Assembly (NCBI GenBank): GCA_025558075.1
Contig: JAHLKF010000002.1
Location: 620,001 to 684,000, forward strand
Direction: 5' to 3'
DNA: 64,000 bases
Source of the DNA: Gaertneriomyces semiglobifer
Lineage: Eukaryota; Chytridiomycota; Chytridiomycetes; Spizellomycetales; Spizellomycetaceae
This document shows positions 23,057-34,547 of the stretch, one piece after another. Under the pieces are notes generated by a model that saw only the letters and a program-made list of their open reading frames with translations, had not been told where the DNA came from and did no database searches. Position numbers and translations under genes: made by a program. Numbering within the stretch: the first letter of the stretch is position 1; every line of letters begins with the position of its first letter.

Positions 23057-23130
23057 CTGAAGAAAAGACACGATAGGCATGTCAGCAGGGTCTTTCGGAT
23101 TGCGATCGGCAGGGTTGAGAAGAGACTTAC
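23057..23130 (-). other. Possible intron in the 5' leader of HSP110
   Basis: On the gene strand a strong donor GTAAGT starts at 23130 and a pyrimidine-rich acceptor TTTTCTTCAG ends at 23057, 74 bases apart. That matches the size of introns throughout this window. It lies 137 bases before the start codon, so it would be spliced from the untranslated leader. Inferred from signals only. Confidence 0.45.
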
Positions 23131-24283
23131 CCTAGCAGTGATACTAGTAGGGGAAGTGCTAGATCGGAGAGTTGAACCGATATTTTGCCCGTGATTGCAA
23201 TGGTAAAACGAAAGAAATGGTAATTCTATGCAAAAGGTCGGTGCACTCGACAGATCGCTTCAGTCGTTTCCTCTATCTCGTTCTTTCAGCTTCAGTTCGC
23301 TTTTGCACCTGATCTACGCTGATCTGATCTCTGCTCTACTTGGGCTGTTGCGAGTAGTGTGGGCCGTCGTTAAGTTCCCGTCGTCTGGAGAGTGCGGGCG
23401 GAATAACAGGGATGCAGTCTGCATTTAAAATGTCGCTGAACGGGTCAAGAAAAACGCCAGCAGGTGGGTGCGCGAACACGCTATTTATCTACTATGCGCA
23501 CATACACACAGGTCACTAAATGCACCCCCGGGTTCGAATCCCTTCGAATTCATTCCAACAACTTCTTTTTAACTTTTTCCAAGACCTTCGCACGCCTGTT
23601 TACTTTAAATATGCTGCTTGAAACCTCAAAAGCTTGCCGATGTCTGGTCTGTGCTAAATTACTTGGCCTAGTGAATTTAAATACTCTTGCGGAGCGATCT
23701 TTTGTGTGAAGCGGTTAATGCAACCGACCTCAATGCTGTTGGCGTAAGCCCATTTTCCCATCAAGACCTATCATGTCGAGCAGGGTTTTTTGAACGTCCA
23801 TACGCTATAATTATGATCTGCGTAAGGTCCTATCCTTGACCTCAATCTGAATTGGCTGTCGACTTTGCGACGTAGCTGCCCGTGACGTACTGCGTCGGGA
23901 CTGGTGAAACGGTTGGGAAATGGCGGTGGGCACATCCCTGACCGTCCTTCAAATTCAGAGTTCCAAGTTTGTTTCCATCGTCTTCATTAGCTCCCTTGTC
24001 CGTACACGACAAGGCCTTGATCTTGATGAGGTCTAAGGTTCACCTGCCGTTGATCATTCCGCTGATCATTTCCAACGTTGTTCCTGTTTTTCTCGGACGC
24101 TACTCGAAAGTCGAAACCGTGTTTGTGCCACCTGTTGCATGACTGTGCCATCATGTCACCGCCGGCCACACAATCACATGTGCGCAACCTTGAATGTTTG
24201 ATCTCATCAATGAGTCATTACAAGCCTCATCTTGCTTATGTCATACATGACCCGAGACTGTGGTCGCCGCCGTGATTCACGTC

Positions 24284-24307
24284 GACGACGACGACGACGA
24301 CGACGAC
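24284..24307. repeat. Trinucleotide repeat (GAC)8
   Basis: Eight uninterrupted copies of GAC on the plus strand, in the upstream region of the PDK-like gene. A simple microsatellite; no reading frame through it can be supported. Confidence 0.9.
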
Positions 24308-24737
24308 TTGCACTTGGAGCAGATGGCGACGATGAAGCAGCAGCACTAGGAGATAGGGTCCTGTAAGTTAATGTATTCTTAGTCGTTGATTAGTGGAAAA
24401 GTGTTCGACAGGACGGACAACACAAACTCTCAGAGGAGGAGACGCACAAGCGAGGACGAGGCATTTCTGCCCAGCAACGTCAAAACAGGCAACTTGGATC
24501 AAGGGGCCAATTGGGCAGTTACAAACCCACAGACGGTAGCCCTAACAATTGAACACCACGAGCAGAAAGAAGGAAGGAGAAGAAGCGTTGGACATACAGC
24601 CGGAACATCGTTTCTAGCATCGTGCAAGTCGGCATTTGACAGTGCTCACCCAAACTTGCCATCAACCACAATAACGGCACAGGCATTGGCAACGCAATCC
24701 TTTCCTTCCGACACACTTACGACTGCTAGTGAGAGGC

Positions 24738-26272
24738 ATGACGATCAAATTCTCCGAAGCCCTTTTGGAGCAAGTACGGCAGTGGTCAAAGTACGCGCAG
24801 ACACCTGTGAGCTTGAAGCAGTTTGTCGAATTTGGTAGGTGTTTTATGCATGCTGGCTTTTGCGGGCGCGCAGAAAGGTGTCATCATGTTACAATGACAG
24901 TACAAATCTCGTAGCACTGGCCAGCTTCATCTTAGTCACTGACACTGCTTTTTTAACAGGCCACAGTCCGTCTCCGGTGACGATTCTTCGTGGAAATCAG
25001 TTTGTACAGCATGAGCTTCCAGTTAGATTGGCACACCGGGTAGTAGAACTCGAGAACCTACCGCACGGTCTATCCGATATGCCGAGCATAAGACGCGTAA
25101 AAGACTGGTATACTCAAAGTTTCGAAGATCTAATCAGCTTTGCGGCACCGGAAAAGTATGGTGTACCAATAAAAGCACTGCAGAAGATGAGCGTGAGCGC
25201 CGATGTCAGCGCCCGTGAGAAAGGTACTATACTCACTTTTCGCCCTTGTCCATTCAAAGCGAATGGTCTACAAAACCCTGAATTTTGACATGTTATCCGG
25301 CTACAGGTCTCAAGTACTTTGATCCTGGGAATAACGGCAATGATATGCCGGAACTTGCCGCCTGGAACGCCGACTTCGTCAAATGCATCGAAAAGATTAA
25401 ACGCAGACATGATCCCACTGTCCCAACTGTTGCTCAAGGTGTCCTTGAACTAAAACAACACTGGTCTCGTCTCAACTCGCCACTATTGAAAACCGCATCA
25501 GGTAACCCGTTACCTCTCCCAACCGCAATACAATCGTTTCTCGACCGCTTCTACTTGTCTCGTATTGGCATTCGGATGCTTATCGGGCAAACCGTCGCAA
25601 TGCACGAATCCTCCGTGGACCCGAAATCGAACCCAGATAATTACGTCGGCATCATATGTACCAAAGTCAAACTGGGTGATATCGCGTGGGAAGCCGCAGA
25701 AGATGCACGGACAATCTGCCAAGATTATTATGGAGTGTGGGGCGGACCTGAAATAAAGTTCCTCGGCGCTACCGACGTAGAATTTATGTATGTCCCATCA
25801 CACCTACATCATATGTTGTTCGAGCTATTGAAGAACTCTTTACGAGCGGTGGTGGAGCGGTATGGCGTTGATTGTGATGAATGGCCTGAGATCAAAGTCG
25901 TTGTCGCTGAAGGAAAGGAAGATTTGACAATTAAGATCAGCGATGAAGGTGGAGGCATTCCAAGAAGCGGAATGCCGCTCATTTGGACGTATATGTATAC
26001 AACTGCGGAAAATCCCTTGTTAGAGGCGGAAGCCGAAGGAAGAACGAGTGACTTCCGAGCACCGATGGCTGGGTGAGTTGGTTTGGCAGTACGGCGTTCT
26101 CATACTCCTGTCTTACCAATGCGTTGTTAGATACGGTTATGGACTCCCACTTACTCGATTGTATGCGCGGTACTTTGGAGGTGATCTAAGGCTAATAAGT
26201 ATGGAAGGGTATGGAACTGACGCATACCTGCACCTATCAAGATTAAGTGACAGCGAGGAACCGCTACCGTAA
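24738..26272 (+). CDS. Mitochondrial PDK/BCKDK-family protein kinase
   Basis: GHKL-fold serine kinase expected to phosphorylate and switch off pyruvate dehydrogenase E1-alpha (PKP1/PKP2 in yeast). Model exons: 24738-24834, 24960-25223, 25307-26072 and 26131-26272; 422 residues. The regulatory four-helix domain is clear: [51 protein letters not shown] and [15 protein letters not shown]. The ATP site has the N-box [14 protein letters not shown]1 box ISDEGGGIP and [18 protein letters not shown]. The modelled start falls immediately before the conserved FSEALLEQ segment and has no mitochondrial presequence. Either a 5' exon is missing from my model or the N-terminus is truly short. Substrate choice between PDH and branched-chain dehydrogenase is not decided by what I can see. 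Confidence 0.9.
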
Positions 26273-26668
26273 AGTACAGTTTGCCAGAGAGAATATTAAA
26301 ATATACTTGCATATCAAAGCTTGCCGCGGGCCTCCGGGACCTCGGTGCAACCGTTCCCGGCCAGGGCGTGTGTTTTTAAAAATACGCCCGATGTCGTTGA
26401 AATATCCGAGTGACCAACTCCGCGGAATGTATCCTCAAAAGGTGACGGATACGGCGGCCTATATGGCTCTAGTTATGCTACCTTCTGTGCACAAAGTCGA
26501 ACCACGCCGTTTGAAGTCCCAGCAACGCCAGCCCGCATGGCGATCGCATGAATAGGTGCATCAACTATCGCCGAATGTCCATCAGCTGCCCCATCCAAAA
26601 GGTAAAGTACGCTGTACTACGCCTCGCTCGCGACAGCGAATACCATATCAGTAACCAAACGGTAAACA
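26273..26668. other. Convergent intergenic region between PDK-like gene and MUS81
   Basis: About 400 bases between two 3' ends. Open frames here have no protein character. It should hold both polyadenylation regions; nothing else seen. Confidence 0.4.
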
Positions 26669-27665
26669 TCACCCTTCAGCGTCGTAGGATCGAGCGCATA
26701 AGATCGTGCGCATCTTCTTAGCAAGAGCAGCCGGAATCGCTTTTCTACCTGTTCCGCCAGCAGAACGAAGTAATGCTTCTTGCTCCTCTGCTGTGGGCAG
26801 GGCATGCAAAGCTTTAATAAGGCTAGTCGTCATCAGTCAGTTCAACGATTAGTACATGCACCAACAGATGTGTGTGACAGATGAGGCCGAACATATACCT
26901 TCTCATCGTAGGATACGTTCGTGTAATAGCCACCGCCTTTTCCATGCTAACACCCTTGATGCATCTCAACATGTTTCTCGTCACGATCTCCAGCTTAAGG
27001 TTCTTGGCACGGTCCATGTTCCTGTGAAACTTTTCAAACTCCAGCCTCTCGCCATCCTGTTGTGCTAATATAGAGTCAAGCCCACTCTCACCCAATCGTT
27101 TCTCGAGGGCGAGTGTGAGGCGTTGCAGGTATTGAAGTGTGCCGACAGCATTGGATGTCTGCTTGAGAAAAATGCGAGGATGAAGTTGTAGCTGCGCGAG
27201 CGTTGTGCGAACAGCGGGGCCTTGATTGTTCAGATGCGAGGGTTGTGCAGCTCGGGTTGGCGGTGGGGGCGGTGGCATTTCCACCAGATACACAAGATGT
27301 TTAAAGGAAGTAGTCGTCAGGCGAAGCTACTCGTAGGATCGAAGTCCGATGAGTAAATTGTCATTAAACGCAACCGTGGCAATGAAGGAAATCTTCACCT
27401 TTTGGTCTACAAGACGAGCATCCTTGATACTTGCAATCAAGTCGTCAAAGGCCTTTCGTTCCACAATCCAGTCGCACATCCATTCTTTCCCTTCATTCCC
27501 AATGGTGTTGTCCCGTACAATCCACGCAAAATCGCCAATATTCAGGGCCCTGCGTTCACAGCGAACTCCCATTGACTCCAACTGGATTTGAAACGAATTC
27601 GGAAACGACCGTTGAAACGTTTCTCGAGTGTCAAGAATCAAATGAAGCGAGTACCCTGTGGCCAT
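26669..27665 (-). CDS. MUS81: Structure-specific endonuclease MUS81, nuclease and C-terminal domain (5' end unresolved)
   Basis: Catalytic subunit of the MUS81-EME1 XPF-family nuclease that cuts 3' flaps and recombination intermediates. Model exons: 27665-27399, 27326-26899 and 26822-26669; introns 72 and 76 bases, phases fit. The ERCC4 nuclease fold is complete: LILDTRETF, RALNIGDFAWIVRD and the signature IVERKAFDDLIASIKDARLV, followed after the splice by LRLTTTSFKHLVYLVEMPP. The C-terminal part has LKQTSNAVGTLQYLQRLTLA and the helix-hairpin-helix region TYPTMRSLIKALHALPTAEE up to the end. From 27665 only about 282 residues are encoded. The usual N-terminal HhH and winged-helix half (some 250 residues) is not visible, and only 458 bases separate this point from the next gene. 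An acceptor near 27659 suggests that at least one upstream exon exists. Confidence 0.85.
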
Positions 27666-28123
27666 TGCTAACCATTGAACCAGTGCGCACACAATAATTA
27701 AACAATGATCTTGAATAAGCGCCTTCCTGTAATCATCCAGGCGCTGATTCCAGATACAGAATGGTAGGATGCAGAGGAAGCTGTTGCATCAGACCGTGCA
27801 CGGACAGCGGAGTTCTGCTTATATAAGCCAAGTGTCCGACAGTTAATAACAGAACTACTGTGTTTAACTTCAACTAACAGCATTAGTAGATCTTATTCAA
27901 AAGATACTCCCACAGTCGCCGGTGCTGCAGAGCGTTCACGGGGGGTTTCACCAGCCGCTGAATGACTGGCGCGAGCACCGTTGAGGCCTTATGTCGTCAA
28001 TTCGATAATGCAAGAGCCTTTTTGCTTTGGTCAAGGGAGTGACTTGCGCTGATCTCGCAGCTACTGAGATCGCTGCCGCCGCACTCTTACGGAGATATAT
28101 TCCACAGGAAATCATCGCACCAA
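27666..28123. other. Short region between MUS81 and the divergent F-box gene
   Basis: About 458 bases that must contain any remaining 5' part of MUS81 and both promoters. A minus-strand frame near 27889-27972 reads like a short amphipathic segment (VNALQHRRLWEYLLNKIY) but I cannot join it to MUS81 with confidence. Confidence 0.35.
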
Positions 28124-28947
28124 ATGCCTGCGACGAACTTGCCAGCAGAGGTGCTCTTTGGCATTATCTGCATGGTGGGCGTTGAATCTCCTGCGGATGT
28201 CCTGAACTGCCTCCTCACCTGCAAGGCTTGGAGTAAGCTGGCTATCTCGTGGAGGGAAAAATGCCTATTTCGGTATCATTTCAAGGTGATCCAGGACTTT
28301 CCAAAGGTGCTCATACTGAAGGGGTACGAGGATGGCGAGGTAAATTTCAATGCCAGTGAGACGAGAAGGGCACCGACCTAATCCGACATACCACTTATCA
28401 GTGCACTTCCGTCAATAACAACTTGTACAAGATCTGGTTCAGAACATATGTTGCCCATCTGGTCTCGGAATTTTCGTGGCTCACCACCATGCAGAAGGAA
28501 CTGTCGGAACACGGACAAATTCTTACGCGGCGTCCCGATGGGCATGTTCCAGACGGAGACAGTGACTGGAAGTGTCTTTATCACGAACTAGCACTTTTGA
28601 AGCAGTCATTTGGTTTTATTCGCACGTACAGTCATTATGATGAAGATGTGGACGACGGTCACTGGGAGACCCAACCGGAAGGAGCCATGGGATGCCCGCT
28701 GTTGCTATCACCAGTACCAGAGCTCGAGAACCCTTTAATAGCAAACAGGGAGTTGATTGGGACCGTGTTGACTCGACTAGGGGTGGAAAAGCCACTACAA
28801 CCCCATTACTTCGTGGATCGAGTGCGCTTTGATGATCAAGAAAAATGCAGCCAACTTCTACAAGAACTGCGCATATACCTTTATTTCTTTGATCCTGATC
28901 AATCTGAAGAACCTGATGATTACAGCGAAACCATGCTGAGTGGTTGA
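28124..28947 (+). CDS. F-box protein, possibly frameshifted near its end
   Basis: Predicted ubiquitin-ligase adaptor. Model exons: 28124-28339 and 28402-28947 (intron 62 bases, phase 0), 253 residues. The F-box is at the extreme N-terminus: NLPAEVLFGIICMVG, then DVLNCLLTCKAWSKLAISW. The remainder is an acidic, aromatic-rich domain that I do not recognise (IWFRTYVAHLVSEFSW, FIRTYSHYDEDVDDGHW, LRIYLYFFDPDQSEEPDD). The frame stops at 28947 just after YSETML. The next frame continues directly with WLTQAEQLRAKCVAFGMEEL, which reads like the natural continuation to about 29198. This could be a one-base frameshift, an assembly error or an unseen intron; the coordinates given are for the uninterrupted frame only. 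Confidence 0.65.
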
Positions 28948-29756
28948 CGCAGGCGGAACAGCTGAGAGCCAAGTGTGTCGCGTTTGGAATGGAAGAGCTC
29001 ATCCATATAGGTGTACGAGACAGTTATAATCATGGTGGTACCGCAAATGACGGCTGGACTGGAAACATTTGCCATATTGCGCTCTGCAGACATAAGGATA
29101 GAAACCGGCGTGTCCTCAGGTGGATTATGAATTACCATTGGGGGATCCAAATTAAAAACAAACGGATTTGCTTCCTTCAAGGATCAACCTATTCAATTTG
29201 AACAATTCCCTAGCGCTGCCAACGTTGTCTCCAATGATACCCGACTCCAGCAGGTATGTCTCCATTAGGAACTCAACAAAATGCTCCGTGCGATGCTTTC
29301 CGCATTTTGTAAATGTAAAATGGGAGAGTCGGTCAACGCGAGCCATTGCCCTCACGTGTCCCATACGTAGAAACGGACATGCAGACGGACGTACGGCACA
29401 AGGCTGGCATATCATAGCTTACTCGTCCGGACTGTGGAGAGCGTACCGTGCTGCTTGTCTTGTTATCTGGTACCTGTGTCGGTGGCGACAAGCTGTATCA
29501 GCACCTGTGTGGTGGGCATCAATTGGAGACGGCGGGAACACGAGTTGGCTGCGACCAGCGTGCCAAGTTACCAACAGACGACAACAACTTGAGTAGACTG
29601 TTATCTTCTGTGGCAATCAATATATCAGGGCATCTTATCACAATCAGCTATCATTCTGCCAAAACGCATCTTTTTGAAAAGTTAGTTGCCCGTGCGTTAC
29701 CGTGCGTAAGAGTAACGTACGGTGAGTAGCCACTCACGCCTGCATGCGATTTGCCA
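28948..29756. other. Region between F-box gene and AMPK beta gene
   Basis: About 810 bases. The first 250 bases hold the plus-strand frame (to 29201) that may be the displaced end of the F-box gene. The rest, 29202-29756, should be the AMPK beta promoter and leader; no other gene supported. Confidence 0.4.
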
Positions 29757-31157
29757 ATGGGCAACGCCAACTCCGCATTCGATGGCGCCGAAGGCGTGGA
29801 CAACTATCCGTCATACTATCAACGCCGAAGAGCATCTGTGAATAATTCGTCTGTGCAACCTCAGGCTCTAACTCAGCAAACCATACGGCAGCCATCATCA
29901 GGGAGATCGGAATCTGTACCTATCACCACAACTACCCCACCCGGCATCAGCAGTAACATGACGGCTCTCATTGACCGACCGACAGCACAAATTCAAATAA
30001 ATTATCCGTCTCACCAGACGTCAAAGTTGTCTGTCGAAGAGTCTCCATTTGTTGGAAGTCCCTTAGTCGCATCGGATCACTTTGGACAGACCTGGGTGAA
30101 CGCTCCCGCCCCTATACCGCGACATGTCGGCACAACGCGTCAAAGCGGTAGTAGCAGTACCGGACTGGGTCGCATTCACGGTGCAAGAGGGAGGAGAAGC
30201 ACTTTGGATAGCGTGGAAACCGATGACGATTGGCGACCCCCGCAAGGAGATGTGGACGAGGATGTCCTTGAAGCAGGAGTTGCTGGCATGGATCTCGAAG
30301 GAGATGCCGAAATGAAGGAGACAGGTACAAATTCGAATCGCCCAATTGATTCCGAGCGTGATTACCGCAACACGTCCCGCATCTATCATGGTGCCCAGCC
30401 GAACCTCAGCAGTACCACCACTCAAGCAGTCTCAACCCCAGGCAACTCAGCAGACAACAACCCAGCTAACAATGCGAACGAGAAAGATCCTTCGCGGCCG
30501 CCGCCGTCAGGCAATCGCCCATCGTCGCCAGTGGAAGACCGAGGCACCATTCCCATTATGCTGACTTGGACCCAAGGAGGCCACAACGTTTGGATTACTG
30601 GAACTTTCAACTCATGGAGAACAAAGATACCACTAGTCCGTTCTCACGCGGACTTCACTGCCATAATCGACATGCCAAAAGGGATGACCCACCGCTTTAA
30701 ATTCATTGTGGATGATGAGTGGCGTTGTGCAGATGACCTCCCTATAGCTAGTGATGGCGAAGGCAATTTAGTGAATTACTTGGAAGTATTTGATGAGGAA
30801 GGCAAGGGCGTGGGAGACGGCCTGGGTGGGGCAAGCGAACAACCTGACTCATTGGCCCAAGGCACCGATTTACTAGGAACAACTCCTCCAGACGCGTATA
30901 CGAATATCATACCTCCTCCCGCTGCGTCCAGCACTCGCCCTCCTCCGCGTCTCCCGCCTCACCTTGATAAAGTGTTGCTAAACGCTCATCCGGTTTCGGC
31001 AACCGATCAGGCGCTCTTGCCCACACCGTCCAACCATGTACTTTTAAATCACATGTACGCATGCTCAATTCGAGATGGCGTCATGGCTCTGGGTGCGACG
31101 GTGCGATATCGCCAGAAGTATGTCACAGTTGTGTTATACAGGCCGGTGTCTGTTTAA
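29757..31157 (+). CDS. AMPK/SNF1 complex beta subunit (SIP2/GAL83 type)
   Basis: Scaffold of the energy-sensing AMPK/SNF1 kinase; it links catalytic and gamma subunits and binds glycogen-like glucans. Single exon, 466 residues. The start at 29757 gives MGNANSAF, a classic N-myristoylation signal as in other beta subunits; the frame is open a little further upstream without an ATG. Residues 10-260 are disordered and Ser/Thr/Pro-rich. The CBM48 glycogen-binding domain is at about 264-350: PIMLTWTQGGHNVWITGTFN, WRTKIPLVRSHADFTAIIDM, HRFKFIVDDEWRCADDLP, NLVNYLEV. The C-terminal ASC domain follows: PPRLPPHLDKVLLNAHP, NHVLLNHMYACSIRDGVMAL, TVRYRQKYVTVVLYRPV, the part that binds the kinase and gamma subunits. 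No introns, unlike most genes nearby. Confidence 0.95.
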   Translation: MGNANSAFDGAEGVDNYPSYYQRRRASVNNSSVQPQALTQQTIRQPSSGRSESVPITTTTPPGISSNMTALIDRPTAQIQINYPSHQTSKLSVEESPFVGSPLVASDHFGQTWVNAPAPIPRHVGTTRQSGSSSTGLGRIHGARGRRSTLDSVETDDDWRPPQGDVDEDVLEAGVAGMDLEGDAEMKETGTNSNRPIDSERDYRNTSRIYHGAQPNLSSTTTQAVSTPGNSADNNPANNANEKDPSRPPPSGNRPSSPVEDRGTIPIMLTWTQGGHNVWITGTFNSWRTKIPLVRSHADFTAIIDMPKGMTHRFKFIVDDEWRCADDLPIASDGEGNLVNYLEVFDEEGKGVGDGLGGASEQPDSLAQGTDLLGTTPPDAYTNIIPPPAASSTRPPPRLPPHLDKVLLNAHPVSATDQALLPTPSNHVLLNHMYACSIRDGVMALGATVRYRQKYVTVVLYRPVSV

Positions 31158-31259
31158 AGAAAGAAGCATACACTGTAGCGTGATTGTACAGGAAAACATA
31201 GTGTACGGAAGAATCTATAGTAAATGTTACAAGAGAATGATCAAATTATGGCGCAGCTT

Positions 31260-32838
<1,579 letters not shown>

Positions 32839-33741
32839 ATGCTATTTGTTGTTACCGGTGCTACTGGCCATGTCGGCTCTCGGCTGGTCGACAAGCTGCT
32901 GGCAGAACAGCACAATGTCCGATGCATCATGCGTAATCCGACAAAGGCATCTGCTTTGGAGGCGAAGAAATGCACCACCGCACTGGCTTCTCTGGAAGAT
33001 CAGAGTGCTTTAGCGAGCGCTCTCGCGGGCATAGATGAACCATCCACTGTGTTCCTCTTGAACCCTGATGCTTGGACAACTGATCTGTATCAAGCCGCAG
33101 AGACGGTTGGGAGGAACTTTGCGCTCGCCGTCAAACGAGCAGGAAACGTCAAGCGGGTTGTCTTCCTTTCCTCCCTTGGTGCTGAATGCATGGACTTTGG
33201 GATCTTGAAGCCATTGCATATTGTCGAGTCCATTCTGAAATCCGAACTTACATGTGAATTGGTATTCATCCGCCCCACATTGTTTATGGAAAACTGGCGG
33301 ACGTCCCTTATGGGCCAGGACCAGGCTCAACCGACATTAGTGAGTCTATACCCTGCCGACCTTTCCATCGACATGGTTGCAGTCGAAGATATTGCCGACT
33401 GCATTGCGACCTTTATGACGCGAGAGAAACTCCCGCAGCCACGAACAGTAGTGGAAGTACTAGGCCCCAAAGCTTATACGCCTGCTGATGTGATGAGGGT
33501 TGTTGAGCGAATACTAAACAAAACGCTGACGTTTCATGAAACGGATGCTAATGAGTTGCGTGCTCAAGGTGAATCGCTTGGTTGGAGCCGTATTGCTTGC
33601 GATGCGATGGTGGAGACCACAGAGGCTACCAAGCAGAAGAAAGTCAAGTCGTTGGGAGTTCCCACGGTGGATGCTGTGGTCCGAGGAACTGTCACCCTCG
33701 AATCATTTTGTAAACAGTGGCTCGCACAGGAAGGCCATTAA
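32839..33741 (+). CDS. NmrA-like NAD(P)-binding atypical short-chain reductase
   Basis: Rossmann-fold protein of the NmrA / NAD(P)H-binding family. Members act as quinone-type reductases or as redox-sensing regulators; the substrate cannot be read from sequence. Single exon, 300 residues from the ATG at 32839. The dinucleotide-binding motif is at the N-terminus: LFVVTGATGHVGSRLVDKLL. Other typical parts are VRCIMRNPTKASAL after the second strand, the strand-5 region VKRVVFLSSLGAECMDFG, VFIRPTLFMENW (the usual RP-x-FMEN motif) and IDMVAVEDIADCIATFM. There is no Tyr-x3-Lys catalytic pair of classical short-chain dehydrogenases, as expected for this group. Confidence 0.88.
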   Translation: MLFVVTGATGHVGSRLVDKLLAEQHNVRCIMRNPTKASALEAKKCTTALASLEDQSALASALAGIDEPSTVFLLNPDAWTTDLYQAAETVGRNFALAVKRAGNVKRVVFLSSLGAECMDFGILKPLHIVESILKSELTCELVFIRPTLFMENWRTSLMGQDQAQPTLVSLYPADLSIDMVAVEDIADCIATFMTREKLPQPRTVVEVLGPKAYTPADVMRVVERILNKTLTFHETDANELRAQGESLGWSRIACDAMVETTEATKQKKVKSLGVPTVDAVVRGTVTLESFCKQWLAQEGH

Positions 33742-34105
33742 ATCCTCCATTACATTCGCACCCGCCATTCCATCCGTTTATGATATACCCCGGTGAATGG
33801 AATGTGTATACTCCCTCTCAAAAGTTGCAGCTGTTCGTTGTCAATGTTTGAAACAATAAATTGTTTAAAGCGTCACGCGATATATGACGGCAGTGCAGAC
33901 TCGCTGCTGCCAAGAACCACCCATTGCATTTATTAACAGGCCTCCCCCACCACTCCCCCTCAATACTCGATTCTGTGTGAACTAATATTGGACGACAAGT
34001 CATCTCAACATTCATCCTCCACAAGCAGCGACGATTTCTATTCTACGTAGTGCTCCTCGTTATTTGCTATCCCGTGCTCAAACTCGTTTGTACGAAATCT
34101 CAGAT
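33742..34105. other. Intergenic region upstream of the I9 inhibitor gene
   Basis: About 364 bases between two plus-strand genes. Pyrimidine-rich in the right part, as in fungal promoters and leaders. No gene seen. Confidence 0.4.
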
Positions 34106-34547
34106 ATGTCTGGTAAGTGATGCCATTCCTCTGGACCGCTAGCGCTACAACAGCTACTGACTGGCTGGGCTGGTTTGAAGGAAAATACGTTGTTGCTTTC
34201 AAGGCCGACACTCCTCAGGATGTCATAGATAAGGCAGCAAAAGACATTGAGGCCCAAGGTTTGTTGTGCCTCTCAGGCATCTTGACATCTCGCAACTCGC
34301 TCTGACATCGAGACTCGATGGATTTAGGTGGCAAAATCGGTCATAAGTACGATACCGTGATGAAAGGTTTCGCCGCCACTCTTCCGGATAACCTCCTCAG
34401 TGAGTTATTTCCGCACAGTGGCAGTCCTTCCATGTTTCCATTCTGACTCGATTCTCCTTGCTAGCCACTTTCAAGGCACACGACAAAGTTGACTATATCG
34501 AGGCAGACGGCGAAGTGTCGGCATATGCTAAAACCCTGGGTATTTAG
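34106..34547 (+). CDS. Small I9-type inhibitor of vacuolar proteinase B (PBI2-like)
   Basis: Predicted cytosolic or vacuolar inhibitor related to the propeptide of subtilisin-type proteases; in yeast PBI2 inhibits proteinase B and helps vacuole fusion. Four exons: 34106-34112, 34181-34258, 34328-34399 and 34465-34547, product 79 residues. The first exon carries only seven bases (the start codon plus four). All introns are 65-69 bases with phase 1 junctions. The I9 fold is recognisable: GKYVVAFKADTPQDVIDKAA, IEAQGGKIGHKYDTVMKGFA, ATLPDNLLTTF and the final strand VDYIEADGEVSAYA. There is no signal peptide and no protease domain, so this is the stand-alone inhibitor. Confidence 0.9.

Larger units (their letters stand above)
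22921..24737. other. Divergent upstream region of HSP110 and the PDK-like kinase
   Basis: About 1.8 kb without a supported gene. On the HSP110 side there are AGGGG/CCCCT elements near 22956, 22985 and 23151 and a likely leader intron at 23057-23130. Further right there is an exact B-box-like GGTTCGAATCC at 23531, a GAC-repeat at 24284-24307 and only low-quality open frames. A first exon of the PDK gene carrying a targeting peptide might lie in the right-hand part, but I could not identify it. Confidence 0.4.

Noticed and set aside
23480..23560. Possible tRNA gene around the GGTTCGAATCC box
   Set aside because: No D-arm or acceptor stem can be formed; the T-stem has mismatches. Kept only as a finding about the B-box.
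24386..24838. 150-codon plus-strand frame upstream of and overlapping the PDK-like gene
   Set aside because: It overlaps the well-supported first PDK exon in another frame and is low-complexity. It does not provide the missing targeting peptide in a joinable phase that I could confirm.
27698..27883. 61-codon minus-strand frame considered as an upstream MUS81 exon
   Set aside because: It shows no similarity to MUS81 HhH or winged-helix segments and ends in a stop before the nuclease exon without a clear donor in the right phase.
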